A stretch of DNA of 64,000 nt from Tumebacillus flagellatus (GCF_000714935.1 NZ_JMIR01000002.1:188187-252186); one strand, 5' to 3'. Positions 51,761 to 59,624 are shown, numbered from the stretch's first letter. Notes: generated from the letters alone by a model not told the origin. Numbers and translations: made by a program.

Positions 51761-53020
51761 GCTGTCTTGGATAACCTCTCTCATGAGACGGAGACAGTCA
51801 TAAGCGGTTTTCACGTCCCCCGCCTTCTGGTGAACCTCTGCTAAGAGCGAGTAGCAATCTGCAATGTCGGCTTTCAAGTCATGCGACTGATACAGTTCAA
51901 TTGCTTGTTCGAATGCCTGTACCGCTTCGATGTGCTTGTCCAAGCTCCCAAGGGCAAGACCCCTGACCCTGAGAAGTGTTGCAGCCGCCGCTGAACCGGC
52001 GGGTGCAATAGCAAGACCTTCCTCAGACGCTTTAAGGCTCAACTGTGGCTTCTTCTGCTGGATGTAAAGCAGGGCAATGTCACCATAGATCACCGCCGCC
52101 TCGTCGGTGAAGCTGTTTGACTTGCAAAGCTCTAAGCATTCTTCAAGGCTGTTGAGAGCCTTGGCTGTCGGCTTCCCGCTCTGGCCCGCGGTGACAAAGT
52201 TGCGTTTGACCTCAATTGCCAGCTTCATGTTCTTGACCGATTCGAACAGCGCAACAGCATACGAAGCGTATTCGGCGGCAAGATCAAACTCCCTTTGCTG
52301 GCGGAGACTCAACGCAAGTCCTAGATAGGTCTTCCCGATCTGCTCAAAGTTGTCCGTGTCAGCTAGGAGCTTCTTCGCTTCTTGAAAATACGTGAGAGCG
52401 TCATGTGTCTCCCCGAGATCGTTATGAATCGACCCGAGATTGTTAAGCAATTCCCCCTGTAGAAACGGCTCAGGAACGGTCAGTTGCGGGAAGAGGTCAT
52501 AACCCTTCCGCCAGTAATAAACCGCTCTGTGGTGCTTCTTGCGGCGTTGCTCCAAGGCTCCCAATATGTTCAGAGCAGACAGCGCACGTTGGAATTGCAA
52601 CTTATCAACGGCAAGCTCAACGGATTCATTCAGAACGTCGCTTGCTTCATCGGAACGATGCAGTTCCATAAGGCACTTCCCAAGATCAATCTTCACGTCT
52701 ACCACATTCAGGTTCGAGGAGGGATTCTGGACAACCACTGTCAGAAGATCGACAGCACGGTCAAATGACCCCGAGGACATAAGTGCCTTTGCAACCTTGT
52801 GGGCTGTATGGTGCTCTAGTTGGCTTTCGAGATCGGCGAGGAAGTATTCCAATGGTTCCTCCAACCGTGCGGCAATCGCTTCAAGAACCTTGTACGAAGG
52901 GTTAGCCTTGTCCGATTCAATCTGTGAGATCATGGATGGAGTGACAAGCCCTGAACCCAAGTCACTTTGAGTTAGACCCTTCTTCACGCGAAGCTCTCTG
53001 ATCTTGCTTCCTAACGACAT
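51728..53020 (-). CDS. RRNPP-type regulator 1 (HTH + TPR)
   Basis: 430 residues. N-terminal XRE HTH (KIRELRVKKGLTQSDLGSGLVTPSMISQIE), then about eight TPR-like helical pairs (e.g. ELLNNLGSIHNDLGETHDALTYFQEA, YHRAVYYW-type repeats). This architecture is that of peptide-sensing NprR/PlcR-like regulators. ATG at 53020 with AAAGGGGGC upstream. No adjacent pro-peptide gene is visible, unlike regulator 2. Probably a transcription factor of the element. Confidence 0.85.
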   Translation of the reverse strand: MSLGSKIRELRVKKGLTQSDLGSGLVTPSMISQIESDKANPSYKVLEAIAARLEEPLEYFLADLESQLEHHTAHKVAKALMSSGSFDRAVDLLTVVVQNPSSNLNVVDVKIDLGKCLMELHRSDEASDVLNESVELAVDKLQFQRALSALNILGALEQRRKKHHRAVYYWRKGYDLFPQLTVPEPFLQGELLNNLGSIHNDLGETHDALTYFQEAKKLLADTDNFEQIGKTYLGLALSLRQQREFDLAAEYASYAVALFESVKNMKLAIEVKRNFVTAGQSGKPTAKALNSLEECLELCKSNSFTDEAAVIYGDIALLYIQQKKPQLSLKASEEGLAIAPAGSAAAATLLRVRGLALGSLDKHIEAVQAFEQAIELYQSHDLKADIADCYSLLAEVHQKAGDVKTAYDCLRLMREVIQDSLKDRGFVFTA

Positions 53021-53122
53021 ACTCAATGCCCCCTTTGACATTGGTTAAACGGTTTTCTTCATCTGCAAAAGAGCTTTATGCCACTACCGTCAACCGCTTA
53101 TACCGTCATGTTAAAGGGAAAA

Positions 53123-53135
53123 GGCGCAATAATAA
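53123..53135. promoter_or_regulatory. 13-bp motif shared by both RRNPP-type gene promoters (copy A)
   Basis: GGCGCAATAATAA upstream of regulator 1; its exact reverse complement is at 54821-54833 upstream of regulator 2. Candidate operator. Confidence 0.5.
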
Positions 53136-53232
53136 ACGTTGAATTGCAAGACAAAATAATCGTTGTCATTCTTCGAGTTCTTCAAACAGAAAAACCCCAG
53201 CGTTAGCTAGGGTTTGGAACGTTTACAGGTAA

Positions 53233-53415
53233 CTATCCTTTGTAAGAGACGATACCATGAGGTTCTGGAGTCTCGAAGACAGCAATTGGTTTTCCAATAC
53301 TCATGGGGCCGGGTCCTGTTACATCAGCGTTTTGTTGCTTTGGCGATGCAGTCACCCAAAGAACTGAACCAACGAGAGCCGCACAAGCCATGATCTTGAC
53401 GAGTTTTTTCATCAT
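53233..53415 (-). CDS. putative secreted signalling pro-peptide of regulator 2
   Basis: 60 residues, starting MMKKLVKIMACAALVGSVLW, a signal peptide, then a polar part and C-terminus EPHGIVSYKG. The ATG overlaps the regulator stop (TAATG) and its ribosome site GGAGGTG lies inside the regulator's last codons. A receptor followed directly by an exported short peptide is the Phr/PapR/NprX arrangement; the C-terminal residues would be the mature signal. No processing site is proven. Confidence 0.72.
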   Translation of the reverse strand: MMKKLVKIMACAALVGSVLWVTASPKQQNADVTGPGPMSIGKPIAVFETPEPHGIVSYKG

Positions 53416-54746
53416 TACACCTCCGGATTGGCGAATAGGTCGAGAGAGTGCCTTAACAGGTCACTAATACGTCTTGAAAGCTGGATAGCCTCGTTCGAGT
53501 CACCAAGTTTCAAGTAAGCGTCAACTGCAATCTCCAATGAATCAGCTTCGTCTCTCTTAACTCCTATTTTACCAAAGAGTTTCGATGAATTAAAAGACGT
53601 TTCAATCGCTTCACCATACTTTTCTTTTGCGTACAACGATCTTGCCAGCACCTTGTAGTAGAAGGCATAGCCATTATTCAGGTAGAACTCGGAAATCTCG
53701 AACGTCTGCATTACTTGAAGTGCTTCGACTAGGTTCTGATCTGCCTCTTTGACTTGCGCTTTCTCCAATTGCAGTTCCGCGATTCTTACATATGTGTAAG
53801 CAACCATGAAGTAATCTTTGAGGGATTTAAAGTTTTCAACACAAACTTGAAGCTCCTCAATCGCAAGGTCAATCTCTATTGCGGCTGTAACTGAGCTTGC
53901 AAGGTTGTACCGTACATGTTGAGCAAGTTCCAATAGGTTATGTGATTTATATATGGCAAAGGATTCGTTCAAATACCTCTCTGCAAGTTCCAACTTGTTC
54001 AGATCGCGATAACATTGACCCTGCCTAAATAGGGTATCTGCTAGCCTGATGTTGTCAGAAATCTCACGGAAGAACTGTTCTGCCTTTTCGAGATGTTCCG
54101 TTGCTTCCGAAGGCTTTTTCAGCCAACTGCACACCATACCAAGATTGTAGGATATTTTCGCCGCCAGTTCATCAAATACAGCGAACGTCAACGCAATCTG
54201 TTGTGCTCTCAGATAGTGTGCATGAGCATGGGTCATGTTTGAAGCAAGGAAGTAAGCATTGCCTAATCGGTTGAACACGTCTGCAACAAGGTGTTCGTCT
54301 GCTTGGGCCGATTCGAGGCTTGCACGAAGATCAGCGAGCAGATTAATGGCTTCTTCCGCTCTGTTTGTCCTCATGAATGATTCAGCTTTGTACACGGACA
54401 CTTCTTGCTTCTGATGTTCTAGCAGATCGCCACGCTTTTCTAAATCAGCAATGTGTTTTAACGCATGGTGGTATTCCTTCCGCTCCACAAAGATTTTGAC
54501 AATTACCACTAAGGTACTAACTTCTAACTCAGAGGTAGCCTCAATCAGTTCATGGAACGGGATACCCAGCGCGTCGCTGACGCGCTGCAACTTATCTGGA
54601 GAAGGTGTAAAAATACCGCCTTCTGCCTTGCTGATCGTGGACGGCGATACGTCTGCCTTGTCAGCAAGCTCCTTTTGGCTCAAACCGCGTTCCTCACGGA
54701 ATCTTCGAATTTTTTCACCAACACTATTCTTCACTTCAGTTCCCAT
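53415..54746 (-). CDS. RRNPP-type peptide receptor/regulator 2 (HTH + TPR)
   Basis: 443 residues. XRE HTH (VGEKIRRFREERGLSQKELADKADVSPSTISKAEGG) and a TPR superhelix (HAHYLRAQQIALTFAVFDELAAKISYNLGM-type repeats, LELAERYLNESFAIYKSHNL). ATG at 54746 with GGGAGGAC upstream. Coupled to the pro-peptide gene, so it likely binds the re-imported peptide and switches transcription. Candidate master switch of the element. Confidence 0.87.
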   Translation of the reverse strand: MGTEVKNSVGEKIRRFREERGLSQKELADKADVSPSTISKAEGGIFTPSPDKLQRVSDALGIPFHELIEATSELEVSTLVVIVKIFVERKEYHHALKHIADLEKRGDLLEHQKQEVSVYKAESFMRTNRAEEAINLLADLRASLESAQADEHLVADVFNRLGNAYFLASNMTHAHAHYLRAQQIALTFAVFDELAAKISYNLGMVCSWLKKPSEATEHLEKAEQFFREISDNIRLADTLFRQGQCYRDLNKLELAERYLNESFAIYKSHNLLELAQHVRYNLASSVTAAIEIDLAIEELQVCVENFKSLKDYFMVAYTYVRIAELQLEKAQVKEADQNLVEALQVMQTFEISEFYLNNGYAFYYKVLARSLYAKEKYGEAIETSFNSSKLFGKIGVKRDEADSLEIAVDAYLKLGDSNEAIQLSRRISDLLRHSLDLFANPEV

Positions 54747-54820
54747 TTGAGAAGTCCTCCCGAGAAGTGTTACTGTTTCTGACAATTATAACAGAATAAC
54801 GGTTCTTGGAATAGATTCAA

Positions 54821-54833
54821 TTATTATTGCGCC
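54821..54833. promoter_or_regulatory. 13-bp motif shared by both RRNPP-type gene promoters (copy B)
   Basis: TTATTATTGCGCC, reverse complement of copy A at 53123, in the divergent interval between regulator 2 and the 36-aa ORF. Confidence 0.5.
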
Positions 54834-54892
54834 ATTCATATTTATAGAACCGATCTTTCAATGTAACTAAAGCTGTGTCAGGAGGAAGTGAA

Positions 54893-55003
54893 ATGATGTA
54901 CGAACCTTGGATGTATGCTCTTGGAGCCTTGGAGATCGTCTTTGTCTTGGTCACGATGATCTTATACCACAGACTCAAGTATGGTAGATCAAGACGAAAG
55001 TAG
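54893..55003 (+). CDS. 36-aa single-helix membrane peptide
   Basis: MMYEPWMYALGALEIVFVLV... with a basic tail (RSRRK). AGGAGGAAGTGAA precedes the ATG. Divergent from regulator 2 and therefore a candidate target of the peptide switch. Followed by a terminator. Confidence 0.6.
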   Translation: MMYEPWMYALGALEIVFVLVTMILYHRLKYGRSRRK

Positions 55004-55011
55004 TATTTTAT

Positions 55012-55052
55012 ATCAATCCCGTCTCTGACCCCGCAAGCTCTTTCCTGACGGG
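55012..55052 (+). terminator. terminator after the 36-aa ORF
   Basis: TCAATCCCGTC and GACGGGATTGA stem, followed by GTTCCT; T-run weak. Confidence 0.55.
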
Positions 55053-55740
55053 ATTGAGTTCCTAAGTCAACGAGATGTTAGACGAGTTGACTATGGAACT
55101 GGTCTTCTACGTCAGTAGTAATCACTATCTTGACCCCGAGCTTTACTCACCAATCTCTCTGTCGGTGAGTCCAGTCATGGAAGAGATTGGTACGCCTTAC
55201 GGCGTGTATTTCTTGACTTAGTTTCTGAAAAAGATATATCCCCCCCCACGGGCAGAGACGGGAACTATCCCCTTGTGGGGCACTCGCCAGGTCCGGCTTG
55301 ATCGAGTGTGTGTTGTTCGTTCACGTCTCCCTCACATCTCTGTGAGCGGGACGGTCGGTCAGTCGTGTGTCACGCTAACCACATCTGGAATTTGTTGCCA
55401 CCGAGAGAACAGTCCTCGGCTCTGTCCCAGCTCTAACCAAGTCTTTCCCGACATGGCGCAACTCCACGTTCGGGGTGCTCACCATGCACAACATCCGCCC
55501 TCGTCGTATTGCTCCTGCAATACCCAAATGTACTTTGGTCTAGCGTCTGGGTTTACACTTCACAGCATGACCACTACAATCCCTTCGCTTACACAAGGAA
55601 ACACCTTGCAATCAGCCAGTTCATATACAGCCACGCTCCATGTATTACTTCCCATGTCGTTCATGCCCCACAGCGCGGGCGGGAAGTAGGCTCGCTGTCG
55701 ATATTAAGTTGCATCTATATTAGGGAATCGTTTTGAAAAG
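55053..55740. other. hairpin-rich region without recognisable gene
   Basis: About 690 bp. Several short stem-loops: ACTCACC/GGTGAGT (55145-55170), AATCTCT/AGAGATT, TACGCC/GGCGTGTA (55191-55209), CCCC-TTGT-GGGG (55270-55281), CTCACA/TGTGAG. An open frame at 55273-55689 has no ribosome site and an odd, low-complexity-free but family-less protein, so I do not call it. A structured RNA is possible. Confidence 0.4.
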
Positions 55741-55758
55741 TTCTGCACGTAAAGGGGG

Positions 55759-55932
55759 TTACTCCCCCTTGAAAATCAGATCGGCGAATTGCTCACACAA
55801 TGCGGATTCAGAAGCCATCATATCGTCAATAAGAGTCCGAATTGTTTCGGTCATTGCAAGACCATGTGTGACTTTGTATAGCTGGAGGAATCTGTATTGC
55901 TCAGGCTCCAAGCGAATCAATGTTTCGATCAT
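55759..55932 (-). CDS. ribbon-helix-helix (Arc/CopG-like) small DNA-binding protein
   Basis: 57 residues: MIETLIRLEPEQYRFLQLYK then THGLAMTETIRTLIDDMM, the beta-strand and two-helix pattern of RHH proteins. AAAGGAGCG upstream. Last gene of a minus-strand operon after the 121-aa protein, 17 nt downstream. The gene end forms a GGGGG/CCCCC hairpin. Confidence 0.72.
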   Translation of the reverse strand: MIETLIRLEPEQYRFLQLYKVTHGLAMTETIRTLIDDMMASESALCEQFADLIFKGE

Positions 55933-55949
55933 CTTTAGTTCGCTCCTTT

Positions 55950-56315
55950 CTAGGTCAGAATTTCATTTTGTAGTTCCTGTTTGACTGCCTGACAAAGATT
56001 CATCACGGCACGCAAGGTCTCAGGCTCTACCATGTGGACTAGCATTTTGAACATGTGGATTAGGTTTGTTGCGTCAACTCCCCGCTTCAATGGGCTGTAT
56101 CCTGCTCCCATTCTCACCAAGGCCAGAGAGCCTTTCGCCGCCAGATCAAGATTCATCGCCCTCATGATCGTCTGCTCATCCACCCCCATGACTTCCGCAA
56201 GGGAAGCCAGATCGAAGTATAGGCTAGTTCTCCGGCTCAGTGTCTTGGGGTCAACGGTCACATAGATCGTCAGACCGTTGCTCCCGTATGTCCGTTTCAT
56301 TTGAACTTCGCGCAT
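55950..56315 (-). CDS. 121-aa protein of unknown function
   Basis: ATG at 56315 (MREVQMKRTY) with AAAGGAG 9 nt upstream. Contains an HTH-like stretch SLAEVMGVDEQTIMRAMNL and helical C-terminus. Probably DNA-associated; in operon with the RHH protein. No family recognised. Confidence 0.6.
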   Translation of the reverse strand: MREVQMKRTYGSNGLTIYVTVDPKTLSRRTSLYFDLASLAEVMGVDEQTIMRAMNLDLAAKGSLALVRMGAGYSPLKRGVDATNLIHMFKMLVHMVEPETLRAVMNLCQAVKQELQNEILT

Positions 56316-56529
56316 GTGTTGCAACTCCTTTCGTGTTTGTTGGTGACACGTTGGCAGCGGTGGGTGGGCAAGCCCACCGCCGCATCTATCGAAGTGGAGG
56401 ATGGGACGACGATAAGGGAAAGTTGCGGAAACCCTTTTCGTCCTCTCCTCTTATAAGCTTCTGGCAAGCCTATAAAGTATGCTATCGGTCTACCATCATT
56501 TCGGGGTATTCCGAATGTGTCCTTACAGT

Positions 56530-56745
56530 CTAATTTTCGACTATAAGCGGGTCGGTGTCGGAGTCGTGATCTTCTCCCCGATCTTCTTCCCCTTCTTCCT
56601 TAGAAGCCTGTTTTGCAAGGTATTCGCTGACGATCAGCGCGGCAATCTGGACAAGCAAGTCCAGTGTCTCGCCGCTCAACTGTATTTTTTCTTCATCCAC
56701 GGCTGATGACCTCGCTTTCAACTGTCGTTGACGATAGTATGCCAC
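56530..56745 (-). CDS. 71-aa acidic-tailed helical protein
   Basis: GTG start at 56745 with AAAGGGG upstream. One long helix (ETLDLLVQIAALIVSEYLAKQA) and a tail dense in Glu/Asp (KEEGEEDRGEDHDSD). Divergent from the XRE-recombinase operon; about 110 nt of shared promoter DNA. Unknown function; the 214 bp downstream to the next gene show nothing else. Confidence 0.6.
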   Translation of the reverse strand: MAYYRQRQLKARSSAVDEEKIQLSGETLDLLVQIAALIVSEYLAKQASKEEGEEDRGEDHDSDTDPLIVEN

Positions 56746-56857
56746 AACAGACCCCTTTTATCAAGTATAGTTGTAACAGTTGAATATTTGACTATAACAT
56801 ATGGTTGCTTATAAACGGCGGTTGATGTATGCTAGTGGATGAAAGGAGGTGTCTGTA

Positions 56858-57340
56858 GTGATCGTAAGAGAAGTCACCACAAAAGAATTGGAACTCCTCG
56901 GGGGAATGACCATCGGGGAACGCCTGAAATGGATACGTGAACAACTACAGGCGATGTACAAAAAGGGCTACAGCATTAATAGCGTAGCGAAGGACACGGG
57001 GGCTATCTCAGCACAGGGCTTATCTGCCATTGAAACAGGCAAAACTTCTAGCCCGTCTGCGAAGACCATTCAAGCTCTTGCCGACTACTACCGTGTACCG
57101 CACAACGTCATATTCGACGAATACTATACGACCGTGAACAAGCCGTTCAAACTCGGGGACGTTGGGGAAATAGAGCAAATAGTTGCCCCCGCCAAACCCG
57201 CTACAAGTGAATACCAGATCAGCATAGTCAGTTCCAAAAAGGAAGTCCTGAACCTGTCAGCAAGCCTTACCCCTAAGCAACTTGAAAGGCTCATGAAGCG
57301 AATCAAGTTTGAACTCGACATGTTGAAGGAGGAAGAATGA
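56858..57340 (+). CDS. XRE-family regulator coupled to the recombinase
   Basis: 160 residues, GTG start at 56858 with AAAGGAGGTG upstream. HTH GERLKWIREQLQAMYKKGYSINSVAKDTGAISAQGLSAIE and GKTSSPSAKTIQALADYYRVP. The TGA overlaps the recombinase ATG (ATGA), so the two are co-translated; it is the natural regulator of integration/excision. Confidence 0.85.
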   Translation: MIVREVTTKELELLGGMTIGERLKWIREQLQAMYKKGYSINSVAKDTGAISAQGLSAIETGKTSSPSAKTIQALADYYRVPHNVIFDEYYTTVNKPFKLGDVGEIEQIVAPAKPATSEYQISIVSSKKEVLNLSASLTPKQLERLMKRIKFELDMLKEEE

Positions 57341-59379
57341 TGGAAAAGGTCAATGTCGCGCTTTATATTCGTGTCTCGACAGAAGAACAGGCGGAAGAAG
57401 GCTACAGCCTCGAAGCACAGTCAAATACCCTCAACGCCTACTGTGAGACACACGGTTACAGAATCGTCCATGAATATAAGGATGAAGGGATTAGTGCAAA
57501 GAACATCACGGGAAGACCGGGGCTGTTGCAGTTGCTCAGGGATGCGGAACAAGGCTTGTTCTCCAAAGTTATCTTCTGGAAACTGTCCCGCCTTTCCCGC
57601 GATCAGCACGACCAATGGACTATCGTGAAACAGCTACAACGTCACAACGTGGAAATTTGCTCGATCACAGAGCAATTTGACACCACTACCCCAAACGGTC
57701 GAGCCTTCTTCTCGTTGCTAGGTACGTTTGCTCAGTTGGAGCGGGAAACCCTTGGAGAAAACGTCAGGCTAGGGATGAAGCAAAAAGCCAAGGAAGGCGA
57801 ATGGAACGGAGGAACAATTCTTGGCTATGACACCGTAGAAGGGAAGTTGGTAGTAAACGAATCTGAAAAGCTCCTTGTTCATCACATCTTCGACCTCTAC
57901 ACGCAAGGCAAAGGGCTTAAAGCCGTTGCAAACCAACTGAACAAGGAAGGATTCAAGACCAAGAAGGGCAACCCGTTCTCTATCGGTGCGATTCGCACGA
58001 TTGTACACAACCCAACTTACATCGGGAAGATCAGATGGGGGCAAGTCGAGAAGTGGAGCGAAAAACGACGCAACGGCAAGAAAGACCCTCTCCTTGCTGA
58101 CGGTCAACATGAACCGATCATCTCAGTCGAAGTTTGGAACCAAGCACAAGGACTGATTACTAAGAAGACCACCAAGAACAACCGCCAGTTCACAGGAAAA
58201 CACATCCTTGCGGGTTTTCTCAGATGTCCGACATGTGGAGCCGCAATGGTCGGCAAGAACGACAAGCGTACCCTTGCTAGTGGAGAGAGAAAGGAATACC
58301 TAAAGTACGTTTGTGGAAGGTCTCATCGAAGCGGTTCGTCTGTTTGTTCTAGCAATACCGTTAAGTTGGAAGTGATTGAACAGGAAGTTGCCGAACGGCT
58401 CTCAGGGATCGTACAACAGCCCGAGATTATCCGTGAGATCATCCGTAAAGTGAACTCGACCCGCAAGCAAAGGAGCAAGCCATTACAGGAAGAATTGGCT
58501 GTACTTGAAAGGCAGATCGGACAGATCGACGGCAAGATTGATAAGACCTTTGACCTGTTCTATGCTGATGCAATCGACAGCAATGAGCTAAAGAAACGCA
58601 AGGACGCACTCGAACAAGAGAAGGTTGGTATGGATAAGCGTCGTCAAGAGATCATGTTTGAACTGAAAGACGATCAAGACACGGAGCTACCTGAAAAACA
58701 AATCCTCGACGTTATCCTAGACTTTGCCCGCGTGTTCGCAACTGCCGAGCCTGAGAAGAAAAAGCTGTTCCTGAAAACACTGGTCAAGGACATCACACTG
58801 ACCCCTCAACGTAAGCTCGACAAAATCAATCTCCATATAGAAATCCCGCGAAAGACCCCAACACAAAAAGACCTCAGCCAACAGGAAAAAGCTGTTGGCG
58901 AGGTCTCCCCTCTACTTCATATGTCGCACTTAGCGATGATACGGTTCCCCCCGCTGAATCCGAAAGGCCCTGTACACCTGCTCCAACAAAACCACCCGCA
59001 CCATCTGGTGCGGAAACGTAAACTTCGAGAACGACAGCTTGTAGTTCGCCCGCTGAAGCACCGTCTCGTGCAACCCGAGCGACCCGCCAATGACAAACGT
59101 AAAAGTGCTGTACCCCTGATTCGCCATCTTATCCAGGTGCTCCGCAAACTCCTCGCTCGTCAGCGACTTCCCCTCAATCGCGAGGGCAATCACATAATCC
59201 CTCTCCCCCACTTTCGAGAGCAACTTCTCCGCCTCTTTCCGCTTGATCTGCTCTTCCTGCGCGGGCGAGGCGTTATCCGGCGTCGGCTCGTCCGGGATTT
59301 CCACAACCGTTACCTTGGCATACGAAGAGAGCCGTTTCTTATACTCCTCCACGGCTCCCACCCAATACTTCTCTTTTAA
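57337..59379 (+). CDS. large serine recombinase, gene running through attR into antisense rlmH
   Basis: 680 codons as it stands. N-terminal resolvase domain with catalytic Ser14 in NVALYIRVSTEEQAEEGYSL, KLSRLSRD and LLGTFAQLERE; recombinase domain (about 160-265); zinc ribbon CPTCGAAM...C; coiled coil (about 385-450). Native codons end at F537 (58947); the next 143 are rlmH antisense read-through. In the excised circle the frame continues Thr-Val-Ser-Leu-stop at 47406-47420, giving 541 residues and its own terminator. The rlmH terminator hairpin lies inside codons 511-523. Function parallels Ccr recombinases. Whether the 680-aa form is active is unknown. Confidence 0.92.
   Translation: MMEKVNVALYIRVSTEEQAEEGYSLEAQSNTLNAYCETHGYRIVHEYKDEGISAKNITGRPGLLQLLRDAEQGLFSKVIFWKLSRLSRDQHDQWTIVKQLQRHNVEICSITEQFDTTTPNGRAFFSLLGTFAQLERETLGENVRLGMKQKAKEGEWNGGTILGYDTVEGKLVVNESEKLLVHHIFDLYTQGKGLKAVANQLNKEGFKTKKGNPFSIGAIRTIVHNPTYIGKIRWGQVEKWSEKRRNGKKDPLLADGQHEPIISVEVWNQAQGLITKKTTKNNRQFTGKHILAGFLRCPTCGAAMVGKNDKRTLASGERKEYLKYVCGRSHRSGSSVCSSNTVKLEVIEQEVAERLSGIVQQPEIIREIIRKVNSTRKQRSKPLQEELAVLERQIGQIDGKIDKTFDLFYADAIDSNELKKRKDALEQEKVGMDKRRQEIMFELKDDQDTELPEKQILDVILDFARVFATAEPEKKKLFLKTLVKDITLTPQRKLDKINLHIEIPRKTPTQKDLSQQEKAVGEVSPLLHMSHLAMIRFPPLNPKGPVHLLQQNHPHHLVRKRKLRERQLVVRPLKHRLVQPERPANDKRKSAVPLIRHLIQVLRKLLARQRLPLNREGNHIIPLPHFREQLLRLFPLDLLFLRGRGVIRRRLVRDFHNRYLGIRREPFLILLHGSHPILLF
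58862..58905 (-). terminator. element-supplied terminator for rlmH
   Basis: GACCTCGCCAACAG and CTGTTGGCTGAGGTC stem followed on the minus strand by TTTTTG. It lies 25 nt after the present rlmH stop and within the recombinase coding sequence. Confidence 0.82.
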
Positions 59380-59409
59380 CTTTCCTACCGTCAGCAAGTT
59401 AATATTCAC
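58930..59409 (-). CDS. rlmH: 23S rRNA (pseudouridine1915-N3)-methyltransferase
   Basis: 159-residue SPOUT methyltransferase: MNINLLTVGKLKEKYW start, SAM pocket FVIGGSLGLH, and C-terminal SFSKFTFPHQMVRVVLLEQVYRAFRIQRGEPYH-R. GTG start with TAGGAG upstream. The last two codons and stop come from the inserted element; the ancestral end Y-H-K-TAG is preserved at attL. Function should be kept since only Lys to Arg changes. Confidence 0.96.
   Translation of the reverse strand: MNINLLTVGKLKEKYWVGAVEEYKKRLSSYAKVTVVEIPDEPTPDNASPAQEEQIKRKEAEKLLSKVGERDYVIALAIEGKSLTSEEFAEHLDKMANQGYSTFTFVIGGSLGLHETVLQRANYKLSFSKFTFPHQMVRVVLLEQVYRAFRIQRGEPYHR
58937..58947. repeat. attR of the SCC-like element
   Basis: TGATACGGTTC, identical to attL. 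On the minus strand it encodes E-P-Y and part of H; the element supplies the rest of H, Arg and TAA, changing the RlmH end from Y-H-K to Y-H-R. Confidence 0.88.
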
Positions 59410-59444
59410 GCCTCGACTCCTACCCCCTGTGCGCTCGAAAGACC

Positions 59445-59624
59445 TTAGACGATCAAATACTTCGGCTCGTGATCACAGAACTCGCACTTCGCAGGCGCAC
59501 TCCATGCGGTGAAGGAGATCTCCTTCAGGTTGTACACGTCCGGCGCTTGGCCTTCATACTCGTCAACGAATTCATCCAGTGCGATCTCGACATGCTCTTT
59601 GCAGACAACGTACACAGATTCCAC
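59445..59624 (-). CDS. CxxH/CxxC small protein
   Basis: 59 residues, GTG start at 59624 with GAGGTG 8 nt upstream. VYVVCKEHVEIALDEFVDEYE and KCEFCDHEPKYLIV give the CxxH and CxxC pairs, probably a zinc site. Proteins of this family are often next to rlmH in Bacilli. Function unknown. Confidence 0.8.
   Translation of the reverse strand: MESVYVVCKEHVEIALDEFVDEYEGQAPDVYNLKEISFTAWSAPAKCEFCDHEPKYLIV

Larger units (their letters stand above)
47406..58947. mobile_element. SCC-like integrative element in the 3' end of rlmH
   Basis: 11,542 bp between 11-bp direct repeats. It carries a large serine recombinase at the right end, an XRE regulator coupled to it, a restriction-modification pair, two RRNPP-type regulators, a pro-peptide, a Spo0E-like protein, RHH and other small proteins and structured RNA. 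Site and recombinase type parallel staphylococcal SCC elements, which insert at the same codons of rlmH. Reconstructed attB restores RlmH ending Y-H-K; reconstructed attP is an imperfect palindrome (CTTAGCGATGATACGGT-TC-ACCGTATCGCTCTAAG arms) that restores the recombinase stop. Confidence 0.9.

Noticed and set aside
55273-55689. 138-codon ORF in the hairpin-rich part of the element
   Set aside because: No ribosome site, no recognisable domain, and the region is full of stem-loops; non-coding is more likely.
47406-58947. Prophage
   Set aside because: No capsid, terminase, portal, tail or lysis genes; cargo and target site fit an SCC-like island.
58948-59379. C-terminal 143 codons of the recombinase as a genuine domain
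   Set aside because: They are the exact antisense of conserved rlmH codons and arise from loss of the native stop at integration; kept only as a read-through tail.
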